Shown in pieces: positions 1 to 7,948 of a stretch of DNA of 34,649 nucleotides. The notes beneath the pieces were generated by a model. It did not search any database. It worked only from the letters and a program-made list of their open reading frames with translations, and had not been told where the DNA came from. The DNA comes from Prosthecobacter debontii (lineage in GTDB: Bacteria > Verrucomicrobiota > Verrucomicrobiia > Verrucomicrobiales > Akkermansiaceae). Each line of letters begins with the position of its first letter. Positions within the stretch are counted from its first letter, which is position 1. The stretch covers positions 1 through 34,649 of the forward strand of contig CAMAXN010000024.1 of assembly GCA_945862245.1 (NCBI GenBank), read 5' to 3'. A program made the position numbers and the translations under genes.

Positions 1-408
1 TTCGGCCCGGTGAGCGTGGGGGCAAGCGTCGAGTGGTCTTTCGAGCCGGAGCGCCTCGCGGAGCTGCGCGCCGTTTCCCACCAGACGAATGGCCGTGAGT
101 TGCTTAACCTCAAGGAAGCCTGGCTGCGCCCGCCCTACGTGGCCGGGACCTCACTGAATCTGCCCGTTGGCATTTCCATGCTCCTGCTGATCCTTCTCGA
201 TGCACTGATCACCCGCACAGGCTGGAAGCTGCCGGAGTTCGGTAACCGCGTGAAAGCAGCTAAGACAGCAAAACCAATCAAGGTGCGCACACCTAAGTCG
301 GTTGTGCAGGTGGTGACCGTGGAAGAAAAACCTGCTTTAAATCCCGAAACCGAGCCTACCCCTTCGGAACGCCGCTTGCGATTCCAGAAGGCCAAGGATA
401 AAAAATGA
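1..408 (+). CDS. C-terminal end of a membrane-anchored protein, possibly VWA/glutamine-amidotransferase-like (5' partial)
   Basis: The frame is open from the first base to a TGA at 406-408, so the gene begins outside the window. The visible 135 residues hold an extracytoplasmic segment with an ELLNLKEAWLRPP motif. One strong transmembrane helix (LPVGISMLLLILLDALI) follows, then a basic, Pro/Glu/Lys-rich cytoplasmic tail ending in KDKK. An outer domain, a single late helix and a charged tail resemble the large VWA or glutamine-amidotransferase-like membrane proteins of Verrucomicrobia and Planctomycetes, but no diagnostic motif is in view, so this is inference. The stop overlaps the ATG of a 24-codon ORF that leads into purT, so translational coupling is possible. 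Confidence 0.6.
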   Translation, partial: FGPVSVGASVEWSFEPERLAELRAVSHQTNGRELLNLKEAWLRPPYVAGTSLNLPVGISMLLLILLDALITRTGWKLPEFGNRVKAAKTAKPIKVRTPKSVVQVVTVEEKPALNPETEPTPSERRLRFQKAKDKK

Positions 409-479
409 GTAGTAAACCTCCCCCTACTCAAAAAAATCGCTACCCAAGCAGCCACCCGACCATCTACCAAGCGGCATGA
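405..479 (+). CDS. Possible 24-residue micro-ORF bridging the upstream gene and purT
   Basis: The ATG at 405 overlaps the upstream stop as ATGA, and the TGA at 477-479 overlaps the purT start as ATGA. An AAGGA sequence at 394-398 sits 6 bases before the ATG, which is good Shine-Dalgarno spacing. The purT start has no comparable ribosome-binding site. The predicted peptide is 24 residues long, polar and Pro/Ser-rich, and has no recognisable family. It may be a real small protein, or a translated linker that delivers ribosomes to purT. It could also be chance, because the interval is short. Confidence 0.33.
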   Translation: MSSKPPPTQKNRYPSSHPTIYQAA

Positions 480-1669
480 GCAAAACCCCATCCATCGGCA
501 CGCCTTTTACGGAAACCGCAATCCGCGTGATGCTCTGCGGTTCCGGGGAGTTGGGGAAAGAAGTGGTCATCGAGCTTCAGAGATTCGGGGTCGAGGTGAT
601 CGCCTGCGATTCCTATCCGAATGCCCCAGCGATGCAGGTGGCGGATCATGCAGAAGTCTTTTCGATGCTCGACGGTGTAAAATTAAGGGATGTGATTGAG
701 AAATATCGGCCTCATATCATCGTGCCGGAAGTCGAGGCGATCGCGACGGACACCTTGGCGGAAATTGAGGCAGAAGGACTTGCAAAAGTGATCCCAACGG
801 CACGCGCGACACAACTGACGATGAACCGCGAAGGCATACGCCGCCTGGCTGCAGAAACGCTCGGACTCGCGACTTCACCCTACCGTTTTGCCGCAAACGA
901 GAATGAATATCGTGCGGCCATCGGGGAGATCGGGATGCCATGTGTGGTAAAACCGATCATGAGTAGCTCCGGAAAAGGCCAGAGCACTTTACGCAAGGAA
1001 ACCGACATCGCCCCCGCTTGGCGATATGCTCAGGAAGGCGGTCGCGCGGGAGGCGGAAAGGTCATCATCGAAGGCTTTGTCGATTTCGACTACGAGATCA
1101 CCCTACTCACCCTGCGCCATGCCGGCGGCACCCTATTTCTGGAACCCATCGGTCACCTCCAGATCGATGGTGACTACCGCGAGAGCTGGCAACCACAGCC
1201 GATGAGCAAAGTCGCTTTGGAAGAAGCACAGCGAATCGCAAAAGCCATCACAGACAATCTCGGGGGATATGGTATTTTCGGGGTCGAGCTTTTCGTGAAG
1301 GGCGACATAGTTTCCTTTAGCGAGGTCTCGCCTAGGCCCCATGACACCGGTATGGTTACGATGATTTCGCAGGATCTCAGCCAGTTTGCACTGCACGCGA
1401 GGGCGATCCTCGGTCTGCCGATTCCGAACATCGTCCAGCACGGCCCGTCCGCCTCCACCGCCCTGCTGGTGGAAGGCGTATCTAACAGCATTGCCTATGA
1501 AAACCTTGGGAAAGCGCTCGCCGCCACGGACACGCAGATCCGCCTTTTCGGGAAACCGGAAGTAAAAGGTAAACGCCGGATGGGCGTGGCCTTGGCGCGT
1601 GGCGGCAGCATCGAGGAAGCACGGAAAAAAGCAGGTAACGCTATGGCGGCCATCAGGGTGATTTTGTAA
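476..1669 (+). CDS. purT: Formate-dependent phosphoribosylglycinamide formyltransferase (GAR transformylase 2)
   Basis: This cytoplasmic ATP-grasp enzyme makes formyl-GAR from GAR, formate and ATP, the third step of purine synthesis without a folate donor. The 397 residues match the usual length of about 392 and align closely with E. coli PurT as I recall it. The N-terminal pre-ATP-grasp motif GSGELGKEV is at residues 22-30. [14 protein letters not shown] lies near 114-127, the ATP loop [11 protein letters not shown] at 159-169, and the metal/substrate segment [10 protein letters not shown] near 280. The ATG at 476 puts the conserved TRVML-like block at the expected distance, so the start is sound despite a weak ribosome-binding site. 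It overlaps the micro-ORF by four bases and is followed by a hairpin terminator. Confidence 0.97.
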   Translation: MSKTPSIGTPFTETAIRVMLCGSGELGKEVVIELQRFGVEVIACDSYPNAPAMQVADHAEVFSMLDGVKLRDVIEKYRPHIIVPEVEAIATDTLAEIEAEGLAKVIPTARATQLTMNREGIRRLAAETLGLATSPYRFAANENEYRAAIGEIGMPCVVKPIMSSSGKGQSTLRKETDIAPAWRYAQEGGRAGGGKVIIEGFVDFDYEITLLTLRHAGGTLFLEPIGHLQIDGDYRESWQPQPMSKVALEEAQRIAKAITDNLGGYGIFGVELFVKGDIVSFSEVSPRPHDTGMVTMISQDLSQFALHARAILGLPIPNIVQHGPSASTALLVEGVSNSIAYENLGKALAATDTQIRLFGKPEVKGKRRMGVALARGGSIEEARKKAGNAMAAIRVIL

Positions 1670-1687
1670 AGTTTCTGCTGATAGCGC

Positions 1688-1723
1688 GAAAAACCCACTG
1701 GCGCTGTGGCCAGTGAGTTTTTC
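1688..1723. terminator. Bidirectional rho-independent terminator between purT and the LysM gene
   Basis: The arms at 1689-1702 (AAAAACCCACTGGC) and 1709-1722 (GCCAGTGAGTTTTT) pair over 14 bases with one mismatch around a 6-base loop. An A-run on one side and a T-run on the other suit termination from both strands. It lies between convergent genes, which is the expected place. Confidence 0.82.
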
Positions 1724-1753
1724 AGTCTATCCTCAGGTTACAGAGCCGAACGC

Positions 1754-2578
1754 TTATGGCTGGGCGGGTATATACAACTCAGAGCCTTGGGCGAGAACAG
1801 TGGAAGGGTCGATTTCAAAACCGTTGAGTTCATCGAGTCGATGGCTGGTGGCGCCGTGATTTGCTGCGAACTGACCGTATGTAATCTCTTTTTTGATACG
1901 TATTGGGTGCCGCAAAGCGCGTAGTTTCTGAATTGGCACGGGGGTATTTAGGACTGGAATCGAGGCGGCAGGCCCCAGCGAGGTAACCGGCGCTTTCGTT
2001 ATTGCCGGATCTGCGCGCTCTAGATTGATTTTTTGTCCAATTTGAAGTATAGTGGGGCTTACATCCGCATTAAAGGTAATGAGTTCATCCACTGACACGC
2101 CGTATTTTATGGAAATCTTGTAAAACGTATCACCGGCCGCGACGGTATGTGTGCGGAATGCTTTAGCATGCTCGGATTGAACTAAAGGAACAGAATCGAG
2201 GATAGCCTTGCTAGGAACTTTCAGCTTCTGGCCGGGATGAATGATCGCTCCGTTCTTCATGCCGTTAATCTTGGCCAGTGCAATGGCGGTGGTGCCGTGA
2301 TAACGGGCGATACGCTCCATGCTGTCGCCTGATATCACCGTGTAGTTTGCTTCCTGAACACCGACTTCAACTTCGCGAACTTCCACGGTAGCCGACGACT
2401 CAGGGCGCGAGAACGGCGGTGTGTCGGTGAGCTGGGTGATCTTTTCCTCTAGCTGCTGGATTTGCATATCCTGCTCCGCGCAGAGCGCCCTAAGGCGTTC
2501 CGTCTCGGAGGCGGATATCAGCGGAACTGAACTGGCAAGAACAACTACGAGCGAGGCGAGGTGCGTTTTTATGTTCAC
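1754..2578 (-). CDS. Secreted LysM-domain protein with N-terminal coiled coil
   Basis: This is a 274-residue exported protein. A Sec signal peptide covers roughly residues 1-23. A short heptad-like segment follows (ERLRALCAEQDMQIQQLEEK). Two clear LysM domains come next, one beginning YTVISGDSMERIA and one beginning HTVAAGDTFYKISIKYG, each ending in a GQK(L/I) segment. A third, weaker LysM-like stretch lies at the C-terminus (DELNGFEIDPSTVLAQGSELYIP). LysM domains bind the glycan of peptidoglycan; no catalytic domain is present, so a structural or scaffolding role is inferred. The 122 bases between its start and the gene upstream in transcription are very AT-rich and probably hold its promoter, though no clear -35/-10 pair could be fixed. 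Confidence 0.88.
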   Translation of the reverse strand: MNIKTHLASLVVVLASSVPLISASETERLRALCAEQDMQIQQLEEKITQLTDTPPFSRPESSATVEVREVEVGVQEANYTVISGDSMERIARYHGTTAIALAKINGMKNGAIIHPGQKLKVPSKAILDSVPLVQSEHAKAFRTHTVAAGDTFYKISIKYGVSVDELITFNADVSPTILQIGQKINLERADPAITKAPVTSLGPAASIPVLNTPVPIQKLRALRHPIRIKKEITYGQFAANHGATSHRLDELNGFEIDPSTVLAQGSELYIPAQP

Positions 2579-2700
2579 GGATGTGATTCTTTATAAATTT
2601 TCACAGTTAGCAATAAAATATATTAATTTTTCTTTATTATTTTAAAAACTTAATGAATCTTTTTGGTATTTAAGAGGATCTTGCCACAAGAATTTCTTAT

Positions 2701-3372
2701 TCAGCGGTCATCGCTAGCCTCGATTAGGCATTTTTCCAAGCTAATACGTGCGGCTTCGAAGGCTTCATCGCTCAGATTTTGTGGAATGCGGTGAGGAAGA
2801 TCGAAGATGACCGAAACTCGGCTGAAGGGCTTGGGAATGACGAAACGATCCCAGGTTTTGAGTCGCCACGCGGAACTGTAGCGGATGTGAATGGGTATGA
2901 TCTCAACATCTGTCGCCTGCGCAATCTTGATCACGCCGGGCTGGACTTCGTAGCGCGGGCCCCTCGGGCCATCGGGAGTGACGCAGACATCTAACCCTTC
3001 GCTCAAGGCTTTTTTCATTCCGATCAGGGCGGATACCGCGCGCCGGGAAGAGGAACCACGAATTGCGCCGAGGCCAAACATCGACATGGTGTAGGCGAGG
3101 ATGGTGCCGTCCTTGCTGGCGCTGGTGAGGACCACAGATCTGCGACCTTTCCCACCCGTCCTACGCCAGATCGACGGCATGGTAAAAATACGGTTATGCC
3201 AGAGCGCGAAAATAACCGGCGCTGGAGCGATATCCGGTGCCGTTACTCCGAGCCGCCCGTTAACTTCGTAGCTGAGCGTGAGCCCCCATAATTTCATAAC
3301 ACATCCTGCGACATAACCCGCGAGGCGCGAGCTGCGGCTTACGCGAATCTCCGTAGTTTTCGGTCGTGCCAT
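2701..3372 (-). CDS. DUF374 lysophospholipid-acyltransferase-like protein
   Basis: The 223 residues match the DUF374 family, which is related to the LPLAT acyltransferases of Gram-negative envelope lipid synthesis. The family's N-terminal block appears as FALWHNRIFTMP near residue 55. SASKDGTILAYTMSMFGLGAIRGSSSR follows in pieces, and CVTPDGPRGPR near residue 133 corresponds to the acceptor-binding segment. IIPIHIRYSSAWRLKTWDRF and a beta-rich end complete the fold. The HxxxxD motif of PlsC is modified, as is usual in DUF374. The acyl acceptor is unknown; a lipid A or other outer-membrane lipid is the common proposal. It stands 122 bases upstream of the LysM gene on the same strand. Confidence 0.85.
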   Translation of the reverse strand: MARPKTTEIRVSRSSRLAGYVAGCVMKLWGLTLSYEVNGRLGVTAPDIAPAPVIFALWHNRIFTMPSIWRRTGGKGRRSVVLTSASKDGTILAYTMSMFGLGAIRGSSSRRAVSALIGMKKALSEGLDVCVTPDGPRGPRYEVQPGVIKIAQATDVEIIPIHIRYSSAWRLKTWDRFVIPKPFSRVSVIFDLPHRIPQNLSDEAFEAARISLEKCLIEASDDR

Positions 3373-3475
3373 CGTTTAGGAAAATACAGATGCAAAAAAT
3401 TTGGTCAAAATCATCTGCATATTGTTTGAGCCGAACAGGATGTTTTACAAGAGCGCTGAGACTGAAAATTAGATG

Positions 3476-3518
3476 ACCCGCCTATTTTTAGCGGAGCAAG
3501 CCTGCGCGACTAGCGGGT
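3476..3518. repeat. Hairpin in the 198-base gap between the SDR and DUF374 genes
   Basis: ACCCGC at 3476-3481 pairs with GCGGGT at 3513-3518 around a 31-base GC-rich spacer. It lies downstream of the SDR gene and upstream of the DUF374 gene, both on the minus strand. No long T-run follows on the minus strand, so it is at best a weak terminator or a processing structure. Confidence 0.3.
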
Positions 3519-3570
3519 GACAAACGACGACTGACAGATCATTGAAAAGATATTGGTATTACCGAATTGA

Positions 3571-4260
3571 TTAAAACATTCTAACCGAAGAAAGCCCGCC
3601 GTCGGGGCGGAGGATTTGGCCGGTGAGGAAGGAGGAGGCATCTGAAAGGAGAAACGAGGCGAGCTGAGCGACGTGAGCGGGCTCGCCAACGGCTTGTAGA
3701 GGGTGGCGTTTTGCGGCGGCTTCTTTCTTTGCTTCGTTGCCTAGGAGCATGGCAGCGAGGGGTGTATCGGTGAGTGAGGGCGCGATCGCGTTGACGCGGA
3801 TCTTTGGTGCAAGCTCGGCGGCGAGGGATTTTGTAAGCCCCTCCACGGCGGCCTTGGCGGCTGCGATGGAGGCATGGAAGGCCATGCCCTGCGCGACAGC
3901 AATGGTGGAGAACAGCACAATCGAGGCTGAGGCAACTTTTTTCAGGGCGGGGAGAGCCTGCTGAATCGCATGCACGGCGCCGAGGCAATTGATTTGGAAA
4001 TCTGTGAGGAAATCCTCCGGCGTTAGGCGGTGGAAGGGCTTAAGGGTAATCGTGCCGGGGAAGTAGATTAGACCGTCGAGCGTTTCCGGGAGGACGAGGG
4101 AGCTGGGATTTGTAGCATCAAAGGGCTGGACGGAAATACCGAGGGCAGCTAGTTGATCCGAGGAGCGCGATGCAGCGAGTATTTCGTGGCCTTGTGATTT
4201 CAGGAGTTCGGCCGTGGCAAGACCGATGCCGGAGTTGCCACCGATAAAAAGATAAGTCAT
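3571..4260 (-). CDS. SDR-fold protein with the catalytic tyrosine replaced
   Basis: This is a 229-residue Rossmann protein of the short-chain dehydrogenase/reductase superfamily. The cofactor loop GGNSGIG is at residues 7-13, Asn91 (QINCLG) and Ser118 (LFST) are in the usual catalytic positions, and Lys136 is present. The tyrosine four residues before that lysine is replaced: the segment reads S-I-A-A-A-K, with Ile132 at the tyrosine position. The C-terminus is typical (IRVNAIAPSLTDTPL, later FLTGQILRPDGG). I recall related annotated SDR proteins with the same F-H-x-S-x-A-A-x-K pattern, so this looks like a subfamily and not a lone mutation. It may bind NAD(P) without classical hydride chemistry. 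Substrate unknown. Confidence 0.87.
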   Translation of the reverse strand: MTYLFIGGNSGIGLATAELLKSQGHEILAASRSSDQLAALGISVQPFDATNPSSLVLPETLDGLIYFPGTITLKPFHRLTPEDFLTDFQINCLGAVHAIQQALPALKKVASASIVLFSTIAVAQGMAFHASIAAAKAAVEGLTKSLAAELAPKIRVNAIAPSLTDTPLAAMLLGNEAKKEAAAKRHPLQAVGEPAHVAQLASFLLSDASSFLTGQILRPDGGLSSVRMF

Positions 4261-4277
4261 GAAGAATTACTAAACCT

Positions 4278-4294
4278 CAAATTTCAAATTTCAA
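4278..4294. repeat. AT-rich intergenic repeat (CAAATTT units)
   Basis: Two and a half copies of CAAATTT stand head to tail in the 84-base gap between the SDR and DUF1080 genes, followed by GGAATAGAGG and another TTTCAAATT. A related sequence recurs in the gap at 6599-6697. Confidence 0.5.
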
Positions 4295-4344
4295 GGAATA
4301 GAGGATTTCAAATTATCTAAGGTAAGCATCATCCGCCACGAGTA

Positions 4345-5325
4345 TCATTTCCCAGGTATAATCCAGATGTTGCGGAACTCGACAGGGTTGCCATGGTCCT
4401 GGAGAAATACAGGGCCTTCGGGTGAGGTGAGAGGCTGGCTTAGGGGAGCGGAAGCGGTGAAGTCCTTTGTGAGTTCGAGATCATCGTGGATGGTGACGCC
4501 GTTGAGGCGCACGGTGATGCGCGGCCAAGCGGTGCGCTTGCCTTCGGCGTTGAATTTGGCGGCAGTCAAATCGACATCGTAGGTCTGCCATGCAAGGGGA
4601 GGCAGGCACATATTAAGACGAGGCTTAGAGAGCGAGTAAATGCCGCCGGTCTCGTTATCCAAACCCTCTAAGCCGAAGGAATCTAAAATCTGGGTTTCCC
4701 AGCGACCGCCATGGTAAATACCGCTGTTGCCACGACCCTGGCCGCGGGCGGCTGGCATGTAGGGGGTACGGAATTCTAGGTGCAGCTTGTAGTCGCCGAA
4801 GGTGCGCTTGCTGGTCGCGTTAGTAGCTTGCAGATGGCCATCCACCACTTTGCCGTTCACCCATTCGTCTGCGTTTGTACCGTCGAAGAGGACGACCGCA
4901 CCCGCCGCGGGCTTCACTCCGAGAGTGGGGCTTTTGCGATCGACGCGCAAAAGTTTCTGCGTTTTACCGTCCTCATTGGTGAGAAAAAGCGAACCCTCTG
5001 AGAGGGTTGCCATGGTTTTTCCCGCCTCGTCTCGTACTTCGATTTTTCCCTCTTTCATCCCGCCACTGAGTTTTTTCCGAGACTTACCAGGTTCCCATCC
5101 TGCGCCGGGCAGTCCGCCTTCCAGCAGGTAAACATCGAAGCTCGCAGCACCGAGTGCCACGACCTGTGCACCCATTTTTTCGCAGCAGTATTCGCCCTGA
5201 ATGAGGAAATCGGGATCCTTCAACGCGGCTATATTCGGGTCTACCAAGGTCTTGGGTTTTGCCCTGTCATCGGCATGGGTGGGAAGATGAGCGAGGCACA
5301 GACAAAGAAGGATATAACGTATCAT
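4345..5325 (-). CDS. Secreted DUF1080 (3-keto-disaccharide hydrolase-like) protein
   Basis: The 326 residues begin with a signal peptide (about 1-19, cut near THA-DD). A region of about 110 residues without a recognised family follows. From about residue 140 a DUF1080 domain of the concanavalin-like jelly-roll fold begins (VVLFDGTNADEWVNGK). Typical markers are FGDYKLHLEFRTP, GQGRGNSGIYHGGRWETQILDSFG in two parts, the YSLSKPRLN segment and FLQDHGNPVEFRNIWIIP. The family is abundant in Verrucomicrobia and Planctomycetes and is linked to binding or cleaving modified sugars outside the cytoplasm; the substrate is not readable. The start codon lies inside a 19-base inverted repeat. Confidence 0.88.
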   Translation of the reverse strand: MIRYILLCLCLAHLPTHADDRAKPKTLVDPNIAALKDPDFLIQGEYCCEKMGAQVVALGAASFDVYLLEGGLPGAGWEPGKSRKKLSGGMKEGKIEVRDEAGKTMATLSEGSLFLTNEDGKTQKLLRVDRKSPTLGVKPAAGAVVLFDGTNADEWVNGKVVDGHLQATNATSKRTFGDYKLHLEFRTPYMPAARGQGRGNSGIYHGGRWETQILDSFGLEGLDNETGGIYSLSKPRLNMCLPPLAWQTYDVDLTAAKFNAEGKRTAWPRITVRLNGVTIHDDLELTKDFTASAPLSQPLTSPEGPVFLQDHGNPVEFRNIWIIPGK

Positions 5326-5337
5326 ACTATATGATAC
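5319..5337. promoter_or_regulatory. Inverted repeat covering the DUF1080 start codon
   Basis: GTATCAT (5319-5325) and ATGATAC (5331-5337) are perfect arms around ACTAT. The left arm contains the start codon of the DUF1080 gene, read on the minus strand. The structure could occlude initiation or serve as an operator. The arms are short and AT-rich, so chance is possible. Confidence 0.3.
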
Positions 5338-5532
5338 TCATCCTTACGCATTGTTCTCTCAAACTTAAATTCACCGAATTGCAGATCTCCGACTTTTCCC
5401 TTATATTATTGGGAGTAATTATTCCAGTGGTTGAGGGTGCGGTGATCCTAAGAGGGGTTAATTACCTGCTCGTCAATCCTTACGCAAAAGCAGAGTTCTT
5501 ATTTTGCGGTAGATTTCATGCTCTTTTTGCGC

Positions 5533-6594
5533 CTATGGCGTGAGTAGATCGTCGAAGATGTCGATTTTCTCCTTTTCAAAGCGGCGGAGGGCAGTGCGGA
5601 AATCATTTACTGCTTGGTGGCGTTTCTCTGAGGCGAGGGCAGCGAAAATCTCGGCTTCGGTATCCTTTCGCGAGCGGGGTTCGGCAGGCTTGCGGTCGGT
5701 TACCTGTAGGATGTGCCAGCCGAGTTTGGTGCGAACCAGTGCGGGCTTGTCTTTTTCCATTGAGAAGGCGGCTTCGCCGAAATCAGTAGGGAGACGGGCT
5801 TTAGACATCCAGCCTAGCTCCCCGCCGTTTTCCTTGTTGGCGTAGTCCTCGGAAAACTCCTTTGCGAGCGCGGCAAAGTCTTTTTTTCCGGAGTTCAGAT
5901 CGGCGAGAGCCTTTTCGAGAATTCCTTTTGCTTCGTCAGACGGCTTGTTGAGCGTAGCGATGAATACGTGCTTGGCGCGGATACGTTTGGGAAGTTTTAG
6001 CGCTTCCTTGTTCGCTTCGTAAAAATCCGCGATCTCCGCCTCGCTGACTTTCACCAGCGGATCCACGCGCATGGCTACGTATTTTTCCTGCTGGATGCGG
6101 GCAGCAATGCGGTGGCGGAGGGTGGTCTCATCGGTAATACCCATCGATTTCATGAAGACCTGGAGGTCGGCCTTGTTCTTGAACCTGCTGATGAAACGCT
6201 CGAAGCGGTCTTCGATCTCTTCAATGGGTATATTGAGTTCCAAGGTGTTCACCTTGGTCTTCACGCGTAGGAGCTGGTGGTCGATGAGATCGCCAAGCGC
6301 GGCGTAGGTGACGAGTTTCTTTTCGGCGGGAGAAAGGTCATTCATGTTTTTCCCTTCGAGCCAGAGCCGTTCGTGGATCGCGAAATCGAGCTGGCTGCGA
6401 GTGATGTGGTGGTTGAATACACGGGCGACCACGCCGTTGGCTTTCGCCTTGGCGATGGATTCCGGGCTATCGGGATTGGAGGACTGAATGCGGCGATTCA
6501 GCGGGCCGTTAAACACATAAAGGTCACCAGCGAGGTAGCAAAGCACCAACAGGTAAGCGGCGAAACGGAGGGAGAATTTAGTGAAGGAATTCAT
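5533..6594 (-). CDS. Membrane-anchored parvulin-type peptidyl-prolyl isomerase (SurA/PrsA-like)
   Basis: This is a 353-residue protein. One N-terminal transmembrane anchor lies at about residues 9-30 (FAAYLLVLCYLAGDLYVF). A helical SurA-N-like chaperone region follows, with HITRSQLDFAIHERLWLEGKN and further helices. A PpiC/parvulin domain lies at about residues 205-305. Parvulin hallmarks are IRAKHVFI, FAALAKEFSED, GGELGWM, FGEAAFSM and TKLGWHILQVTDR. It should sit on the outer face of the inner membrane and help secreted or outer-membrane proteins fold. It is about 100 bases downstream of the L,D-transpeptidase gene on the same strand. Confidence 0.88.
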   Translation of the reverse strand: MNSFTKFSLRFAAYLLVLCYLAGDLYVFNGPLNRRIQSSNPDSPESIAKAKANGVVARVFNHHITRSQLDFAIHERLWLEGKNMNDLSPAEKKLVTYAALGDLIDHQLLRVKTKVNTLELNIPIEEIEDRFERFISRFKNKADLQVFMKSMGITDETTLRHRIAARIQQEKYVAMRVDPLVKVSEAEIADFYEANKEALKLPKRIRAKHVFIATLNKPSDEAKGILEKALADLNSGKKDFAALAKEFSEDYANKENGGELGWMSKARLPTDFGEAAFSMEKDKPALVRTKLGWHILQVTDRKPAEPRSRKDTEAEIFAALASEKRHQAVNDFRTALRRFEKEKIDIFDDLLTP

Positions 6595-6598
6595 GCTT

Positions 6599-6697
6599 AA
6601 AATTCAAATTTCAACTCTCAAGGAAGAGGTTGAAAAAGCAACAAAAGGGTCGATCCGCGATTCTTGTTTGAAGGTTGAAACTTGAATTTTGAATTTT
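6599..6697. repeat. AT-rich intergenic element with inverted arms
   Basis: The gap between the L,D-transpeptidase and isomerase genes has AAAATTCAAATTTCAAC at 6599-6615. A near-inverse, longer tract built from GTTGAAAC and TTGAATTTTGAATTTT occupies 6674-6697 and reaches the transpeptidase stop codon. The arms can pair imperfectly. The CAAATTTCAA core is shared with the repeat at 4278-4294. Confidence 0.5.
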
Positions 6698-7938
6698 CAT
6701 CTAATCTCGACGCTAGCACCTGGGCGGAGGAGACCGGGGATACGGACGATGTCCCAATTAGCGAGACGGATGCAGCCGGCGGATTGTGAGCGACCGATGG
6801 TTTCGGGGTCAGAGGTGCCGTGCATGCCAATGCCGGGTTTGGAAAGTCCGCACCACAGCACGCCAACGGGGTTGTTTGGTCCGCCGGCGATATCGAACGC
6901 GTTGTTGGAACGTTTACCAGTGTCGAGGAGTTGCTGGTCGAAGCGCCAGACGGGGAGTTCTACGGCGTTCTGCATCTTCCATTTCCCGTAGCGTATGAAC
7001 TCGGGCTTGCCGGGCGTGATGGGGAAGGTAGCGATGAGGCTTTGGTTGGCGACACTAGCGGGAGCCTCAGGATCGGCGACGACAAGAGCGCGCAGGTTCG
7101 CCTCATAGATGCGCACTTGGTTGAGCTTCGTGTCGATAACCGCGTGGCGCTGGCTGAGCGCCTTATCCTCCTTGAAGGCGGCGCCCGTGAGGTTCTCGAT
7201 CTGGAAGGCATTCACGTTAGGCACGATGAGGGTATCGCGTGGCTTGAGGTTGTAGATCTTCATATTCGGGTTCAGCTCCGTGAGATAGGGGATGTCCGTG
7301 TGGTAACGTTCCGACATGAATTCCACAGTCGAGCGGTAGGACATGCGTTTTACATTCCCCTGCTGGGAGCGCTTGTAGGTGAGCTTGATGTCCACCCATT
7401 TCTCCGAAATCTCTGGCACGATAGCGACCGCGAAAGGGTTTGGTACAGCCTTGCGGGCAGCGGTGTTGACGGCAGTCCAGCTATCGAGCGGGTGGCCGTG
7501 GAGTTCATTCCAGGATTTCACGGCTAGCTCGGAAAACTGGCCGATTTTACCATCGACCACGCCGGGGCCGAAGTTCGCTTGATCAAGGAAAATCTGAAGA
7601 CGCACGGCATCATTGCCCGTGGGTTTCTGGTCGATGGGGGAAACCTCAACCGGTGTGGTATTTAGGTATGGAGCGGGTGAATTTTCCGGCACCGAGGGAC
7701 TGGCTGGGACTGCGTCGGCGGGTTTCGTTTGAGGAGGCGCTGCGGGTTCTGCGGGAACGAGTTCAGCAACAAGCGGCGCAGCGGGGACGACGGGAGTAGG
7801 TGAGGGTTGCGTGGGAGCATCGACAGGGGCTTCCTCAAAGTCGAGGGGTAACGCCTTGAGGACACGACGTTCCTCGGCGGGCCTCTGGGCCTGAGCTTGG
7901 AAAAGGCAGAACAAAACTAAGAGTGGGAATTTACACAT
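6697..7938 (-). CDS. L,D-transpeptidase (YkuD) with peptidoglycan-binding and LysM regions
   Basis: The start at 7938 gives 413 residues beginning with a signal peptide (MCKFPLLVLFCLFQAQA). The longer open frame upstream runs into hflX and lacks a signal peptide. A Pro/Ala-rich linker occupies about 35-105. A peptidoglycan-binding-like helical region lies at about 110-145 (LQIFLDQANFGPGVVDGKIG), and a LysM-like segment at about 200-240. The YkuD catalytic domain spans about 265-413. The active-site signature is complete, with His373 in MHGT and S-x-G-C-I-R-L ending at Cys389. The enzyme forms 3-3 cross-links in peptidoglycan or attaches proteins to it. The gene starts 10 bases after hflX ends, so co-transcription is likely. 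Confidence 0.93.
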   Translation of the reverse strand: MCKFPLLVLFCLFQAQAQRPAEERRVLKALPLDFEEAPVDAPTQPSPTPVVPAAPLVAELVPAEPAAPPQTKPADAVPASPSVPENSPAPYLNTTPVEVSPIDQKPTGNDAVRLQIFLDQANFGPGVVDGKIGQFSELAVKSWNELHGHPLDSWTAVNTAARKAVPNPFAVAIVPEISEKWVDIKLTYKRSQQGNVKRMSYRSTVEFMSERYHTDIPYLTELNPNMKIYNLKPRDTLIVPNVNAFQIENLTGAAFKEDKALSQRHAVIDTKLNQVRIYEANLRALVVADPEAPASVANQSLIATFPITPGKPEFIRYGKWKMQNAVELPVWRFDQQLLDTGKRSNNAFDIAGGPNNPVGVLWCGLSKPGIGMHGTSDPETIGRSQSAGCIRLANWDIVRIPGLLRPGASVEIR

Positions 7939-7948
7939 ATAGGTAAGT

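Noticed and set aside
5331..5543. Plus-strand frame of 70 codons in the gap between the DUF1080 and isomerase genes
   Set aside because: No ribosome-binding site, overlaps the isomerase 3' end, and the hydrophobic stretch comes from AT-rich spacer sequence; no family recognised.
6820..7527. Plus-strand open frame of 235 codons
   Set aside because: It lies wholly over the L,D-transpeptidase gene, whose signal peptide, LysM region and S-x-G-C active site are clear on the other strand.
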